Source: Undaria pinnatifida
Taxonomy: Eukaryota; Sar; Phaeophyceae; Laminariales; Alariaceae
DNA: 64,000 nucleotides
NCBI GenBank assembly: GCA_012845835.1
Contig: JABAKD010000019.1
Location: 1,349,501-1,413,500, forward strand
Direction of reading: 5' to 3'
Shown: positions 34,001 to 43,826 of the stretch, in pieces
How positions within the stretch are numbered: the stretch's first letter is position 1
Layout of the letters: each line of letters starts with the position of its first letter
Notes under the pieces: model-generated
Databases searched by the model: none
The model's input: only the letters and a program-made list of their open reading frames with translations
Told to the model about the DNA's origin: nothing
Program-made: the position numbers and the translations under genes

Positions 34001-37000
34001 CCGTGTCCGTTCCGCACATCAACGTGAACGCGGACGGGTGCCGAGCGAGACGAGCGAGTGTCGAGGAGGAATTTTGGAAAATTTGTTGAATCTTAATGGC
34101 TGCAACGCCTGAATGATTTACAAAATTGGCACCATTTCCAAACGGTACGTGATAATGTTTGGAATTTTGCGGTGGCATTCTCTCGAGCGTTAGTTTCTAT
34201 GCTGTACTTTTTTACTAGTTCGTTTGGTTTCTTGCTCGGCATTTTATTGCTTTTGTTTCTGCTCGTTTTGCCAGCTGGAAATTCATTTTTTGAGTGTGGG
34301 TTCACCTAAAACGTGACACAACTTACCGACGATATCCAACAACTTCGTGACACAAATTACCGACGGCAAGACGTTTCGTGACAAAATAACTCCCAAATCA
34401 TGATACTTTCACGTAACAGAATTTCGAGACAAAACGAAGCAGGTAGAGCCGTCTCTCCGGCCTTTGGCCCTGGCTTTAGCACGGCCACTGACACTCCAGG
34501 CAGCCTCTGCTGTAGGCATGAACGAATGCGGTTGATTCGCAGCGAACTATCCCGCTGTGCTCGCTTCTATGTGGCCATTGTCCATGCCATTTCATGTCAC
34601 CTCCCTTCTGTTTTGAGCTCGTCGTCGTACGGTTGAGGTACGATCGTCGAGGAAACCCGTACGTACTCGGTGAGAACAGCAGTATGTACGACGAGCATGA
34701 ACGCCAATTGACGACATTGGCAAGCACAAAACAGCAGGTGTAGCAGCAGTAGCCGAAGGGCGAAACGTCTAGCACATAATGCAGTAACTAGTAGCAACCA
34801 GAACTACAGCAGATAGCTCAAAGTGCAGTACCAAGCAGGTAGAAGAGCCGTCTCTTCGGCCTTTGGCCCTGGCTTTAGCACGGCCGCTGACACTCCAGCC
34901 AGCCTCTGCCGTAGGCATGAACGAGTGCGGTTGATTCGCAGCGAACTATCCCGCTGTGCTCGCTTCTATGTGGCCATTGTCCATGCCATTTCATGTCACC
35001 TCCCTTCTGTTTTGAGCTCGTCGTCGTACGGTTGAGGTACGAGGAAACCCGCACGTACTCGGTGAGAACAGCAGTATGTACGACGAGCATGAACGCCAAC
35101 TGACGACATTGGCAAGCACACAACAGCAGGTGTAGCAGCAATAGCCGAAGGGCGAAACGTCTAGCACATAATGCAGCAACAAGTAGCAACCAGAACTACA
35201 GCAGATAGCTCAAAGTGCAGTGCGATTGCCGTTGGCAAGTTTAGTCGTACACGCATCACTCTCAAGAGCCAACAAGAGGCAGGGCAGGGCCAACACAGAG
35301 ACACGTGACAACCACGGCCAGCTCTCGATCGCGTAATTGGCCGGTAGTCCGTGCTTCGGTGGGTGTATCGGAAGTCGTTCGTAGTACTACTGCTGCAGAC
35401 CGTCGAAAGACCACGTGACATGTGACATCCCGTTCTGGTGGCAGCCTCGCCAGTAGGCCCCCCAAATTTTTTTTTTCTTTTCTTTTTCTTGGCCCCATGC
35501 ACCCATTTCCTTTCCTTTCTCTCCTTTGTTCTTTGTTTCTTTTTTCCAGTTGACTTGCGCCTGTTGTGCGTATGCGGAGTGATAGATACTACGTGTGATA
35601 TATACGTGGTAGTCTTTCTTGGGTGGCAAGCGGTATAGTCGGTTTTCCCAGGCGCGAGTAATGAGACGTATGCACCGGTATGGACCTGGCACATCGTATA
35701 CTGACTCCCGATCTCACTTTTATATGTTTCTGGTGGAGGCATGAATTGCGTCAGCTGTGATTTATGCGTGTACCACCTTGGGTTGTTTGCGTTTTTCCCT
35801 AGGGTATTCCTCTGCTCCAGAGTGACTGGAACCAGTCCTGTGACCACGGACTGGATTGTGCGAGTTAATGTGAGAACAACAACAACTGGAATATTGCCTG
35901 TTTCTTGACCTTTCAGCTGCTTCCTGCAAATAAATTTGGTTTTTCTGCCAACACGATTTTGAACCCTATGCAAAGATCCTGTTTTGTTTTAATCAATTGT
36001 CAGCCGGCCGCCCCGGTGGTCTAGTGGTTTTACCCTCGAATACCTCCAACGTTTGGTTGTCCTTGAGTTCGACACCCACCACGATGAATATGACCTAATT
36101 TGCAAACATGCAATCAAAAAAAGAGATCAACTGCTGAGAGCGCCTGCTAGGTACAATTCGACGCGAGTCGACGAGGGAAGAAAATGCTCGATTCTCCTCG
36201 CGGTAAAAATGAAGGCACGTGCCGAAGTAAGTGGGGAGGGAGGAGGAGGGCCCGCTATGTGACCCCGGATCTGAGTTACTACTGGGAGGGAGCGCGAGAA
36301 TGGTGCGGGGATGATAAATGGGATGAAGAAAAAAAAATGTTGCAAAGAAAGGTGTATGATTATTTCTACCAGTAAATAATAGGTCAGTCTCTGGGAAATA
36401 CGTACGGCACCATCAGCAGTCGTCATGGTAGAGACACTCCGGATATTATGTATTGAGGGGACGCGTCCGATTTCGACAACGTGAAAGCACCCACGAAGCA
36501 AAGATAGCAGACACACATATCCCGCCTTCTCGAGTAAAAACAGAGAAGAAGCGCTACGCCAACCTCCCGTACGAGCAAAGCCACCCCCGCACCTATCTTG
36601 GACAACGCCGACGCAACGAGAGATCGCCCTCCTCTTCTTCGTTTTTCTCCTCGCCCGCAACCACGCAGACCAATCAATGCGACAGCCTTCACGTAACTAA
36701 CAAAGCAATCTTCTTCCAAAACCTCGCCGGCTGACATGGCCCCATGTCGACGTTTGATGCAAACCGACTTTGCATCCTGTCGACTTCGACCCTCCATTGC
36801 CACGGGGATAGCAGTGCAGCCTCTTCATTAATGCCAAGGCCTCTTTCGTTTCGCCTAGAGGCGACGCAGGTTCTCAATAATACTATTTTCGGTATTTTTG
36901 TTTGATAGACGCCAACTTTTACTTGACGGCGCATTTAACATAGAGTGGTTCGCCTATCCTTGCCTTCTTTGTTGTATAATATTACGTTTTTTTTCTGTCA

Positions 37001-38306
37001 AATCATGACTTTCACAATCCCATGTTCGTATTAAACTCTTGGCATTACTTTAAAGTTCAATGCATGCCAAATCGGACAGCTACACCTTAAGTTGTCGAAG
37101 TGCTGCCCTGCCCTACCCGAAGCATGGGCGCCGGCATTCGCCGGCGCCCATGCGGAGCCCTTGTAAATTTGGAGTATAGCAGGTACCTGGTATGTGTTAA
37201 CAGCAATGTTAGGATTTTGCGTGAAGAAAATCGCTGTAGGAGTAAATACGCATTGGTAAGTCTTGATAGATAGTTGTTTCGCAGTATCAGCCGCCGACGT
37301 CGTAATGCCAAATATTAATGTTCGTAATAATGGCCATTAGAGACGGTTTTGCAGCCGCAGTGGAGTTTGTTCGCTCGCCCGCTGTGGAAGTACCCCGAGA
37401 TGCTTCGAAGTAGATGCCGGCATAACATTAGCTCCAGATAAATGCAGGGTCAACAGGAGAACAAAATATATATTAATATTATGCGCACAAAATGACAGAA
37501 GCATATACTGGGTAGCTATTATCAGCCTTTTGCGACCCATGCACGGTAGGGGTTCCCCGATAAGGTGGTATGCCGATATAAGGCGGTACCCCGATATAAG
37601 GCGGTCGAAATGGCTTGGCAAGACTGGGAAACTGTACTCATAACTGGAAGTTAATAAGATGAATAAGGCGGCTCCCCCCTATAAGGCGGTCCATTGCTCT
37701 CTATAACACTAGTGTATACCACACCACCGCCTTACTGGGTGACCCGTACTGTAATACTCATAGTATTGTACAGCCATCAAAACAGGCGTGAATGCGGTGT
37801 TGTCAAGTGTCTAGCAAAGAGCGTGCAACAATACGGGCACCACGATGCTGCGAGCGCGTTGTGCAGCTCCATGATTGCAGCTTCGAGGCATCTTCTATCC
37901 CAGCATAAAAGCCTCCTTTGTGCGGCCGACCCTGAAATCAAGTCATTTTTTATCGACGTTTGTTAGCATAATAGATATCAATACCGGTTTACCCTTTATC
38001 TATGTAAGTTCTTTTCATTCAGCTTTCGAATCCCTATTTCCACTCAGGCCTCTTTATGCCTACTTGCAGTCACGCATTTGAATCCCCATGTTCGTTCACG
38101 CCTCTTTCTCTTGTGAACAGGTGGGAATATCGGCAATGGTGGTGACAAAACTGGACGGCACGGCGAGAGGGGGTTTCGTAGTGAGCATCGTCAGCGACCT
38201 GGGGGTGCCGGTGAAGCTGATTGGGGTGGGGGAGTCGCTGTACGACCTCAGGGACTTCGAGCCCGTTTTGTACGTCGACTCCCTGCTGGGCTACTCGGTG
38301 AGTTGC

Positions 38307-38343
<37 letters not shown>

Positions 38344-39145
38344 GCTATTTGCTGTTGTTGGTGGTATGTTGGTGTTGGTGTTGGTGTTGGTGTTGGTGTT
38401 GTGGTTCGTGGTGCTGTGGTTGGTGGTGTTGGTGTTGGTGTTGGTGGTGGTGGTGGTGTTAGCGTTGTTAGCGGTGTTGTTCCTGTTGTTTGCATTTATT
38501 GTTCTCATAGACTAGTCCCCATATAATGACTGCCATGGTACTTCATAGTCACAGAACATTTCAGAAAAGCAAAAATCCACCTGCGAAGAAGAGTGCAAAA
38601 ATAAACACAAGTGGAAAAGAGAAAGTCGCGCACAAACTCGTACACGGTGGTAACTCGTGAAACGCCACCGCACTAAATTTGACGACATCGCGTGCTTGTT
38701 TACACTCCAGCACGAACACTGAAAATGCGACCGCACAGTCCCGCCCACTCATTCGCGCGCGCCTACGGCGCGTAAAACTGGTTTATGACACTCGCTGATG
38801 CCGCGAGATGAACGCATGCGGGACTTAGCGGAAATCTGTCTGTCGGTGTTGTCACGCGATAAGAATACTTTCGGGACCATGTTGAAAAGTTCGCTCGATC
38901 TTTACCGTCATCTCTCAATAAGAGTATCCCCTACCTTTTTGTTTAATTTGTCAGCCCCACCGGACTGTAACGCGTGAACTTGGATGGATCCTTCCTACCC
39001 CCCCTTCTCGCGTTCTTCGCCCTTCGTTTGGAATCGTCTGCTCGACTTCACGAATCTCTCTAACTGCCTGCCTGTCTATGTGTCTGTCTGTGTGTGTCTG
39101 TCTGTCTGTCTGCCTGCCTGTCTGTCTGCCTGCCTGTCTGTCTGC

Positions 39146-39181
<36 letters not shown>

Positions 39182-39425
39182 GCACCTTTCTCTTCCTCCT
39201 CTATCTCTCACACCTTTCCTCTACCGCGGCACCCAACAGCCGAGCGACGCTGCGAGGTTACAGGAGAGGTTCGAAGCTAACCCTGTACTGCAGAAGAGGA
39301 TGATGCAAAGGATGCGCTCGGCGCAAAAGGCCGCAGAGCCGTTTATCCCACCCACGCTAGCGAGCTACGCCGAGCCAGCCTCAAAGTCGAGGTACAGTAC
39401 AGGACACCTAGTAAAGAAATCATAA
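24653..39425 (+). CDS. FTSY: Plastid SRP receptor GTPase cpFtsY, nine exons, complete
   Basis: cpFtsY is the GTPase receptor of the plastid signal recognition particle; with cpSRP54 it delivers light-harvesting and other proteins to thylakoids. Nine exons join in frame to 509 residues plus stop. Residues 1-22 look like a signal peptide ending CADA/F; then a Ser/Arg-rich transit region follows, and [14 protein letters not shown] (about 75) starts the mature protein. The N domain covers about 120-200. GTPase motifs are GANGMGKTT (250-258), DTFRAAA (281-287), DTSGR (334-338), [18 protein letters not shown] (398-407) and the GVGE loop. All eight junctions keep phase. A 61-residue C-terminal extension follows the usual FtsY end. 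The gene covers 14.8 kb because its introns hold MITEs, SINEs, a LINE piece and duplications. SRP54 is excluded because there is no M domain. Confidence 0.95.
25580..25890 (-). mobile_element. (AAC)n-tailed SINE-like element in FtsY intron 1
   Basis: GTTGTTGTTCTCACATTGG begins the plus-strand view. GTGGTCACAGGACAGG, CACTGGAGTGGAAAAATACC, AGGGAAAACAC and ATAGCTGAAGC follow. The same order is found reversed at 35655-35887 and in the same orientation at 40855-41045. Confidence 0.7.
26469..26840 (-). mobile_element. 3' fragment of a LINE (non-LTR retrotransposon) ORF
   Basis: On minus, [40 protein letters not shown] and [19 protein letters not shown] match the C-terminal end of a widespread LINE reverse-transcriptase ORF. 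Family members read RRWHD where this copy has RQ-stop-HD, so a TAG at about 26540 breaks it. The catalytic RT core is absent. It lies antisense inside FtsY intron 1. Confidence 0.75.
27463..27577 (+). CDS. FTSY: cpFtsY exon 2
   Basis: This exon follows TGATTGTTCAG and encodes [20 protein letters not shown] and [18 protein letters not shown], the helical N domain. The donor is GTCTGT, phase 0. Confidence 0.93.
27650..28260 (+). repeat. GT-rich minisatellite (TGTGTGTCTGCGTG type)
   Basis: Degenerate (GTGT)n with CGTGTGTTTGTG words at 27655-27700 and 27960-28260, inside FtsY intron 2. The open frames it generates are Cys/Val-rich shadows. Confidence 0.8.
28300..29250. other. Rest of FtsY intron 2
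   Basis: It contains one reversed TTAA-type MITE (29085-29163), which keeps its right-hand TTAA, with CCCTCCCTATACTAATCCCA matching the core at 6577-6666. Nothing else was recognised. Confidence 0.6.
29256..29390 (+). CDS. FTSY: cpFtsY exon 3
   Basis: This exon encodes [20 protein letters not shown] and continues to [13 protein letters not shown], the ALLxADxG motif of SRP GTPases. The acceptor is GTGGTTCAG and the donor GTTTGT, phase 0 at both ends. Confidence 0.93.
30067..30314 (+). CDS. FTSY: cpFtsY exon 4 (P-loop)
   Basis: This exon encodes the N/G linker, then [20 protein letters not shown] and LLAAADTF with a split Arg. GxNGxGKTT is the G1 motif. The donor is GTGTGA. The following intron is only 163 bp. 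Confidence 0.97.
30360..30477 (+). repeat. Short tandem repeat filling FtsY intron 4
   Basis: Four diverged units of about 23 bp (GGGATCATTCTTGCAAACGT, GGGATAATTTTTGGAACCGT, and so on) run directly into the CTGCAG acceptor. Confidence 0.7.
30478..30636 (+). CDS. FTSY: cpFtsY exon 5
   Basis: Its first base completes Arg, giving [11 protein letters not shown] across the junction. It runs to YDVLIVDTS with a split Gly (G3). The donor is GTGAGT, phase 2. Confidence 0.97.
31219..31310 (+). repeat. GCTTGCAAATATGAGTATCG family repeat
   Basis: GCAGCTTGCAAATATTCATA, TCGACCCTAAATTTGTCGAA and CTCACAGCTGACGTATTTTG. Copies are at 44222-44305, 45541-45612, 45697-45772 (reversed) and 62150-62212 (reversed). 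Confidence 0.85.
31554..31823 (+). mobile_element. AGATC-rich MITE-like element, copy 3 (best ends)
   Basis: The left end CACACATGGGACAGATC and the right end CCTGATGTGTG are imperfect inverted repeats. Flanks are AAAGGGGT at the left and AAAGGGTT at the right, a possible 8-bp target duplication (hAT-like). The left flank is also the end of a neighbouring TTAA-type MITE, so this could be coincidence. Confidence 0.75.
31934..32008 (+). CDS. FTSY: cpFtsY exon 6
   Basis: This exon encodes [20 protein letters not shown] and DKIP. It follows GCTGCCACCTTAG and ends in phase 2 at GG|GTAACA. Its last 34 bases have a close copy at 32257-32290. Confidence 0.93.
32257..32290 (+). pseudogene. Partial copy of cpFtsY exon 6
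   Basis: ACATGAAGAAGGC.TTGGC.G then ACAAGATACCGG repeats 31975-32008 with three changes. The two changes inside Ala codons are silent. The copy keeps a donor-like GTGAGA at the same point, 282 bp downstream. The only nearby AG is inside the copy, and using it would break the frame, so this is probably a relic of an intragenic duplication. Confidence 0.85.
32914..33193 (+). mobile_element. AGATC-rich MITE-like element, copy 4
   Basis: It starts GGACAGATTAAAATATAGAT, has CATATCCAACCCAGTAAACA and TAGACCAGGGATCTGTCTG inside, and ends ACCTGATCTGTTTGACGTGT. It lies in FtsY intron 6. Confidence 0.85.
33482..33563 (+). CDS. FTSY: cpFtsY exon 7
   Basis: Its first base completes Gly; it then encodes [20 protein letters not shown] and ARTWKKE, corresponding to the D-x-x-x-GQ/RNA motif. 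The acceptor is CGATTCGGTCAG and the donor GTGAGG, phase 0. Confidence 0.93.
34437..35221 (+). repeat. Recent tandem duplication, about 395-bp units
   Basis: 34437-34829 and 34834-35221 are nearly identical. Both start AAGCAGGTAGA and end AGATAGCTCAAAGTGCAGT. Differences are a few substitutions, a 3-bp insertion and a 7-bp deletion in the second unit. Mirrored open frames in both units are shadows of the repeat. Confidence 0.95.
35655..35887 (+). mobile_element. (AAC)n-tailed SINE-like element, forward copy
   Basis: It contains GACGTATGCACCGGTATGGA, CTGACTCCCGATCTCACT, GTCAGCTGTGATTTATGCG, GGTATTCCTCTGCTCCAGAG and CCTGTGACCACGGACTGGAT, and ends GAGTTAATGTGAGAACAAC. It aligns along its length with the reverse complement of 25580-25890. 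Confidence 0.75.
36009..36305 (+). mobile_element. tRNA-derived SINE, most complete copy
   Basis: The head (36009-36080) has an A box TGGTCTAGTGG and a B box GAGTTCGACACCC at tRNA spacing, the internal RNA polymerase III promoter. A body follows with AATTCGACGCGAGTCGACGA (36151) and CGGATCTGAGTTACTACTGG. Related bodies are at 48757-48890 (+) and 41384-41524 (-), and a head is at 15038-15125 (-). Stems do not pair well enough for a working tRNA. Confidence 0.75.
37540..37757 (+). repeat. ATAAGGCGGT dispersed repeat, copy 2
   Basis: CGATATAAGGCGGTACCCCG and similar words recur, followed by CCTTACTGGGTGACC. It parallels 92-285. Confidence 0.75.
38121..38297 (+). CDS. FTSY: cpFtsY exon 8 (G4/G5)
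   Basis: This exon encodes [20 protein letters not shown], then [12 protein letters not shown] and the usual C-terminal [18 protein letters not shown]. The donor GTGAGT is followed almost at once by a long TGT microsatellite. Confidence 0.97.
38303..38470 (+). repeat. (TGT)n / GGTGTT microsatellite after the exon 8 donor
   Basis: TGT repeats start within six bases of the FtsY exon 8 donor and grade into TTGGTG repeats. They are followed by GTTCTCATAGACTAGTCC, a degenerate (AAC)n-SINE end on the minus strand. The open frames read as poly-Cys, poly-Leu or poly-Asn. Confidence 0.9.
39064..39182 (+). repeat. (CTGT/CTGC)n microsatellite before exon 9
   Basis: Tetranucleotide CTGT and CTGC repeats supply a long pyrimidine-rich run about 60 bp upstream of the exon 9 acceptor. 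Confidence 0.95.
39240..39425 (+). CDS. FTSY: cpFtsY terminal exon 9 (C-terminal extension)
   Basis: This exon follows ACCGCGGCACCCAACAG in phase 0. It encodes [20 protein letters not shown] and a basic, amphipathic stretch, then [20 protein letters not shown] and a stop at 39423-39425. Exon 8 has no stop before its donor, so a further exon is needed. An alternative donor GAG|GTACAG at 39391 would shorten it. The tail is not part of the core FtsY fold. Confidence 0.75.
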   Translation, partial: PSDAARLQERFEANPVLQKRMMQRMRSAQKAAEPFIPPTLASYAEPASKSRYSTGHLVKKS

Positions 39426-39429
39426 GAAT

Positions 39430-40850
39430 GGCAGGCAGATATTTACAGGAAAAAAACAAAATCCGAAGCCGCTGCGAGGTGCAGCACGGAGACCTAGTAA
39501 GAAACAAAACTTACGAAAGGCAGGCTGATATTTCAGGATAATGATACATTCGGGAGCCGTTACTGAACTTTGTGTAGAATGCGCCCTCTCCCAAATAAGA
39601 ACCCCAGCCTGGGTCGGCATCCTGTTTTCTATTAGGTGCCCTGTTTAGCGTTTGATTATGTGTCTCGTATCGACGTTGTCAGCCTTCGCGACCCCCCGAA
39701 AGATTCCGTAGACTTCGTCATTAGGCTTACTTACGCGTATTTGGTAGTCGTAAATGGTAGCCTTGATCAGTGGCTTGATTCGATAAATTTAGTCGGTAGG
39801 CATAATAGGTAACATTATTCGGTAGGCGTAATCGGTAAGCTTATTCGGTAGGTGGATTCGGAAATTGTTTTTTTCAGGGCGGTGTTAATCCCCTTTAAAA
39901 CTGTCAATAACCGCACCCACAATTTTTTGGGCACAAACTACAGTAGTTGGAATTTGAACGGAAAGAAAGCGGGGCGGTTTTCTTAGGTGTAAATTGTTGC
40001 TTCGCGTCCGTAGTCAAGCACACTGCGGTCCTGTAAGCGTTCCAGTACTGTTCTCGATAGGACATGGAAGCTTACCTCTTTTTAGAGCCCATGTATGGCG
40101 ACCCAAAAAATGGCGATTGCGATCTAATCCATCAAGCGCCAGGAAGAACGTGCAGCAGTATTATTAATAGTATTGCCAAGCTGCACGCGTGCCGCGCACA
40201 GTTCCTTAAATTTTATTTCGAACACATCACATGCACGGGCGTCCCCGGCTGCTTCGTGTGATCTAGGCTTGGAAATCGACAGTTGTTTTCGACCTTTTCT
40301 TTGTCTTCTGAAGTCCCAAAGAGACTCACCTTGGTCCATCTTTTTTAAGGAAGAACGCTACAAATAGAGGTGGGACTTTTTTTCGCAACATTCATTTCTG
40401 AATGTCGGGGCCCCGTAACCCGAAATCGTCGGATTTATGTCGTTCTTGTTTTGCAAAATGGTGGTTTTGTACTGCTATTATATGGCTTTTGCGTCATCGG
40501 GTTGCACTTTCAGTTTGGTGTACATGGTTAATATGTCAATTTTTGGGGTAAGCTATACCAACCATTGTTTTATCAGAAGCCAACATCCTTGCAGGGCGAA
40601 AAACAACAATGGTTGGTGCCCCTCTAACGTAGGATGTGTGTACTGCTGCTGTACTCACAAAGTAATGCCCACACTTCGAACCAGGGGGGGGTGTTTTGGG
40701 TGACAGTGGATTGCGACGCTAAACTAACTACGCAAGCACAAGTTTTTTTGTTGTCATCAAGCAAGGGCTAGAGGTTTATCGGTTGACAGCGTTGTCATCC
40801 CCTCTTGTTGATCAGAGACGCGGTCTTTAATTATGCGGAGAACGGCCTGG
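39430..40850. other. Intergenic between FtsY and TRM13, part 1
   Basis: GGTAGGCGTAATCGGTAAGC short repeats lie at 39795-39860. A TTAA-type MITE with TTAATCCCCTTTAAAACTG starts near 39887. No gene was recognised. Confidence 0.55.
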
Positions 40851-40854
40851 TGTT

Positions 40855-41045
40855 TTTGTTGTTGTTTTACGATCTTCCGTTGTCGTCATCGTCAAGCCCA
40901 TGGTCACAGGACAGACTCCAATTACGCTGGAGTGGAGAAATAACACCCGAGGAAAAAAAATTCAAACAGAAGTGATAAACATATCATAGCTGAAGCAAGT
41001 CGTACATCAGCCAAGATACAGAGGTGATACCATAAATATGGTGTA
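40855..41045 (-). mobile_element. (AAC)n-tailed SINE-like element
   Basis: TTGTTGTTGTTTTACGATC, then CCCATGGTCACAGGACAGAC, CGCTGGAGTGGAGAAATAAC, and ATAGCTGAAGCAAGTCGTAC near 40987. It aligns with 25580-25790 in the same orientation. Confidence 0.7.
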
Positions 41046-41383
41046 TGATGTGTTCGCCAGTTAATCGTGTCGGTTTTTCGCCCACACTGCGAGGGTGATA
41101 CTTTGGCAACGCTAAGGCCACGTCGAGAGTGGACACATCGAAAGAAACGAAATTATACATACTAGATGCCACTGGCTTTTTTCTTCGTTCGTCGGCATGT
41201 GCTTCATGTACCTGATTAGTAGGGCTGTGAGTTGACTTACAGCCCAAGGCTTGACGACTGCTGGAAGTTATTGCTTGGGTGCCGAAGTAAGCCGACGGAC
41301 TGGATTTAAATTTTGTAGGTAAAAAAACAATTTGTTTTTGATCACCCCTTCTATTATATTCGCACTTTGTATTTATCCTTCTC

Positions 41384-41524
41384 CTTCCCTAGGCGTAACT
41401 CAGATCCAGGGTCACTACGGAGGCTCTCCTCCCCTCTCCCCACTATGGTATGCGCTTTGTTTTTATGGCGAGAGAGCCTCAACTCTTTCTTCCTTCGTCG
41501 ACTCCCGTCGACCTTCGAACCACA
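41384..41524 (-). mobile_element. tRNA-derived SINE body, reversed copy
   Basis: GGCGTAACTCAGATCCAGGG and CTTCGTCGACTCCCGTCGA are the complements of body words at 36151-36290. The head is missing. Confidence 0.75.
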
Positions 41525-42499
41525 ACTGCATCAGTGAGATACAAAAGCGCTGAACTGCGCGAAGTACCACAGCTAACAGGGAATTGATGTATCACAGCCC
41601 GACTGACCAGTTGGCTGAAGATTTTTTGTTTTTGTGTTTATGTGTCTCGTCGCTTCCTTTTTGACCTTTTCGCCTCTGTCTCGTGTGTCGATGCTCGGAC
41701 CGGAATGCAGGAAAAAGGCGAAGGCAGCGATGGGCAAGAAGGGCAAGAAGAGAAAGAAATGAGCGGGGGACGCAGAAAGCCTCCGCCTCTCATGCAACTT
41801 ATTCCTTCTCTTCCTTCTTTCCTCCCTCCCCCCCTCCCTCCCAACGACATCATCATGCGAGTAGAGGATCATCGTACAAGTAGAGGGCGTCCGAACGGTA
41901 TATTGAGATCGTGCGAGGACGAAGAAAGGGTTACCAATTAGTGTGTGATAGCGCTGTTAGTGCAGCATACCTGGTATCACACCGTCCGGGAATGTCAGGA
42001 TCGTTTGATTTTTATTTTGAATACACTAACCGGCCTTACATCTCGGGACAGAGTGGTATATACCGGTATTTCTCAAGGCTTTCAAGACCTGCGTTATTTA
42101 GAGGTCAGACCCGTGTCTTGTCCTGTGAACCCATTTAGGGTGTCAGAAGAAATATATATTTTATCAACTGAAGAATAAAACAGACGATTGTATCACTGGA
42201 TGAGCCACGCGAACCGACGCAAGGCCGGCTGCTGCTGGGTTAGCAGCTGCCAGGTTAGAATGTGATGTTTTTTATGCCGATAACGACATCTAATGCAGGG
42301 ATGTGCAGGACACTCGCGTAACGTACACTGTCATTGTCGTATGTTGCACGCTCGCAGCTCGAAAATACAGCACATCTCCTTTGTTTATGTCGCTCTACAT
42401 GGGCCCCAAAAGCGGTAGCGAAGGGTGTGACGCAACAACCATATAGAAGTGTTGCTACAGCGGTGAAAGTACCGCCTTGAACGGACTGCTGCACCAAAT

Positions 42500-42988
42500 A
42501 TGTCTGGAGGCGGGCAAGCGTCAAGCGGTCGGTCAGCCAAGGCAGTCTGTCAAGGCGTTTGCATCCGCCTACACCTAGTGTCCCCTATTCCCGTGGTAAA
42601 CAACCTCCATTTCATGTGTGGAAACTCCTTTTTATATATTTTAAAATATGGCAAGGCGTTTCCCCCAAAACGGGGATCTTGTTTCATACCCCTGAGTTTG
42701 GCCGTTGAGGCTTTCCGTCAAGGCAATTGCCTTCGCAGCGTCTGTCTAGAGGTAAATGTGCCGTCTCCTGGCGCCTTTGGACTGCACGGGGCGGCCGTGA
42801 AACTTGTGGCTTGGTTTGCGGCCCTGACGTTGGGTGATCGCAAGTGTCGCGCGTCGTGCTGGCCCGATGATGGTCGCGACGCGACTGGTTTGAAGCCCAA
42901 GTCGCTTTTGACTGTGATTTTTGCGAGGTACTGCTTTTGCGGGGGGTGGGCGGGTTTATTGGTTTTTGCCATTGCTGCTGACTGTTGA
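42500..42988 (+). other. 162-codon open frame, unrecognised
   Basis: It is open on plus from an ATG and starts MSGGGQASSGRSAK. The peptide is Cys/Gly-rich with a hydrophobic end (GGWAGLLVFAIAADC). No domain, exon signature or homologue known to me. The opposite strand is also open, which suggests composition rather than selection. 43000-43240 shows nothing else. Confidence 0.25.
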
Positions 42989-43259
42989 ATACTGACTGGA
43001 TCAAGAGGCCCTGGGTCAGGTTTTGTTGTGGGGTATTTTAGTGTGTTCGCGTTTCTTGCGTTCTCCCGAGAGGCATTAATTATGGTTTCTGGCGTCCGAG
43101 GTTTTGGGGGGCGCAGTCGATTTTTTTTTCGAAAAATAAAATTTCTAACTCTGGAGAAGATGAGAGGCCCGGACTTGGGCTTCTCTGGCCTTTGCAGCGG
43201 ACTGTTGAATGTACCGAGTGTTTTTTCGTCGCGGCGAAATTGATCCCAGCATCAAGCAC

Positions 43260-43560
43260 ATAGGGTGAATGATAGTTACGGTGACCTGTCATGAGTTAGT
43301 AGTGCCCGCGATAGCTTGTGGTGACTTGTGATACGCTCGCGATAGCTTGTGAGGAGGTTGTGCTAGCTTGCGATAGCATATACCTGGTATACGATATCCT
43401 TTAATAGGATAGGATAGATCGCGATGTCTCGTGATAATGTGTTACTCGTCATTGGCTATGAAAGTTCGAAGTAACTTGCGATGGACAACTGCAGTGGCTT
43501 GCGGTATGTTCGCGATAATTCGTGACACCTTGCGATTACGCGTTGTAGCTATTAGTGACG
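43260..43560 (+). repeat. GCGATAGCTTGTGGTGACTT short repeats
   Basis: Degenerate units of about 20-25 bp with CGATAGCTTGTG or TGACTTGTGATA recur through this stretch. Confidence 0.7.
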
Positions 43561-43585
43561 AATGTTGTGGGTGTTTCATTGCTTA

Positions 43586-43826
43586 AGGCCGTTCCTAACG
43601 AACGAATGCAAGAAATCACGATTCCTCACGACTCAACTTTCTTTATGAAATGTCACGTTTTCCAAAGCCATATCACGTTTCTTTTGTCCAGAATCCCGAC
43701 ATGAATTTTTCTGAAAGTTTTCAAAACTATTCAAAGTCCGGACGCCTGACCAATGTCACGGTTCGTGAAAGTGTCACGTTCTTTGTCACGATTCCTGATA
43801 TTCTTGTTGTTCGTTAGGAATGACCC
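43586..43826. mobile_element. MITE with TTA target duplications (Harbinger-like)
   Basis: The left end is AGGCCGTTCCTAACGAAC, and the right end is the complement of GGGTCATTCCTAACGAAC. Both are flanked by TTA (43583-43585 and 43827-43829). The length is 241 bp. A 3-bp TTA duplication and GGCC-type ends point to the PIF/Harbinger group. CACG/CGTG words are repeated inside. No coding capacity. Confidence 0.75.

Larger units (their letters stand above)
33564..38120. other. FtsY intron 7 (4.6 kb), overview
   Basis: It contains a reversed TTAA-type MITE (33587-33670), short ACCGACG..CGTGACA repeats (34305-34440), a tandem duplication (34437-35221), an (AAC)n-tailed element, a tRNA-headed SINE (36009-36305) and the ATAAGGCGGT repeat (37540-37757). 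Segments 33680-34300 and 36310-37530 show nothing recognisable. Confidence 0.65.

Noticed and set aside
35161-35973. 270-codon minus-strand open frame
   Set aside because: It runs through one unit of a tandem duplication and a SINE-like element, has no domain, and no codon bias is apparent.
38299-38515. Poly-Cys / poly-Leu open frames
   Set aside because: They are translations of the (TGT)n microsatellite that starts inside the FtsY intron.
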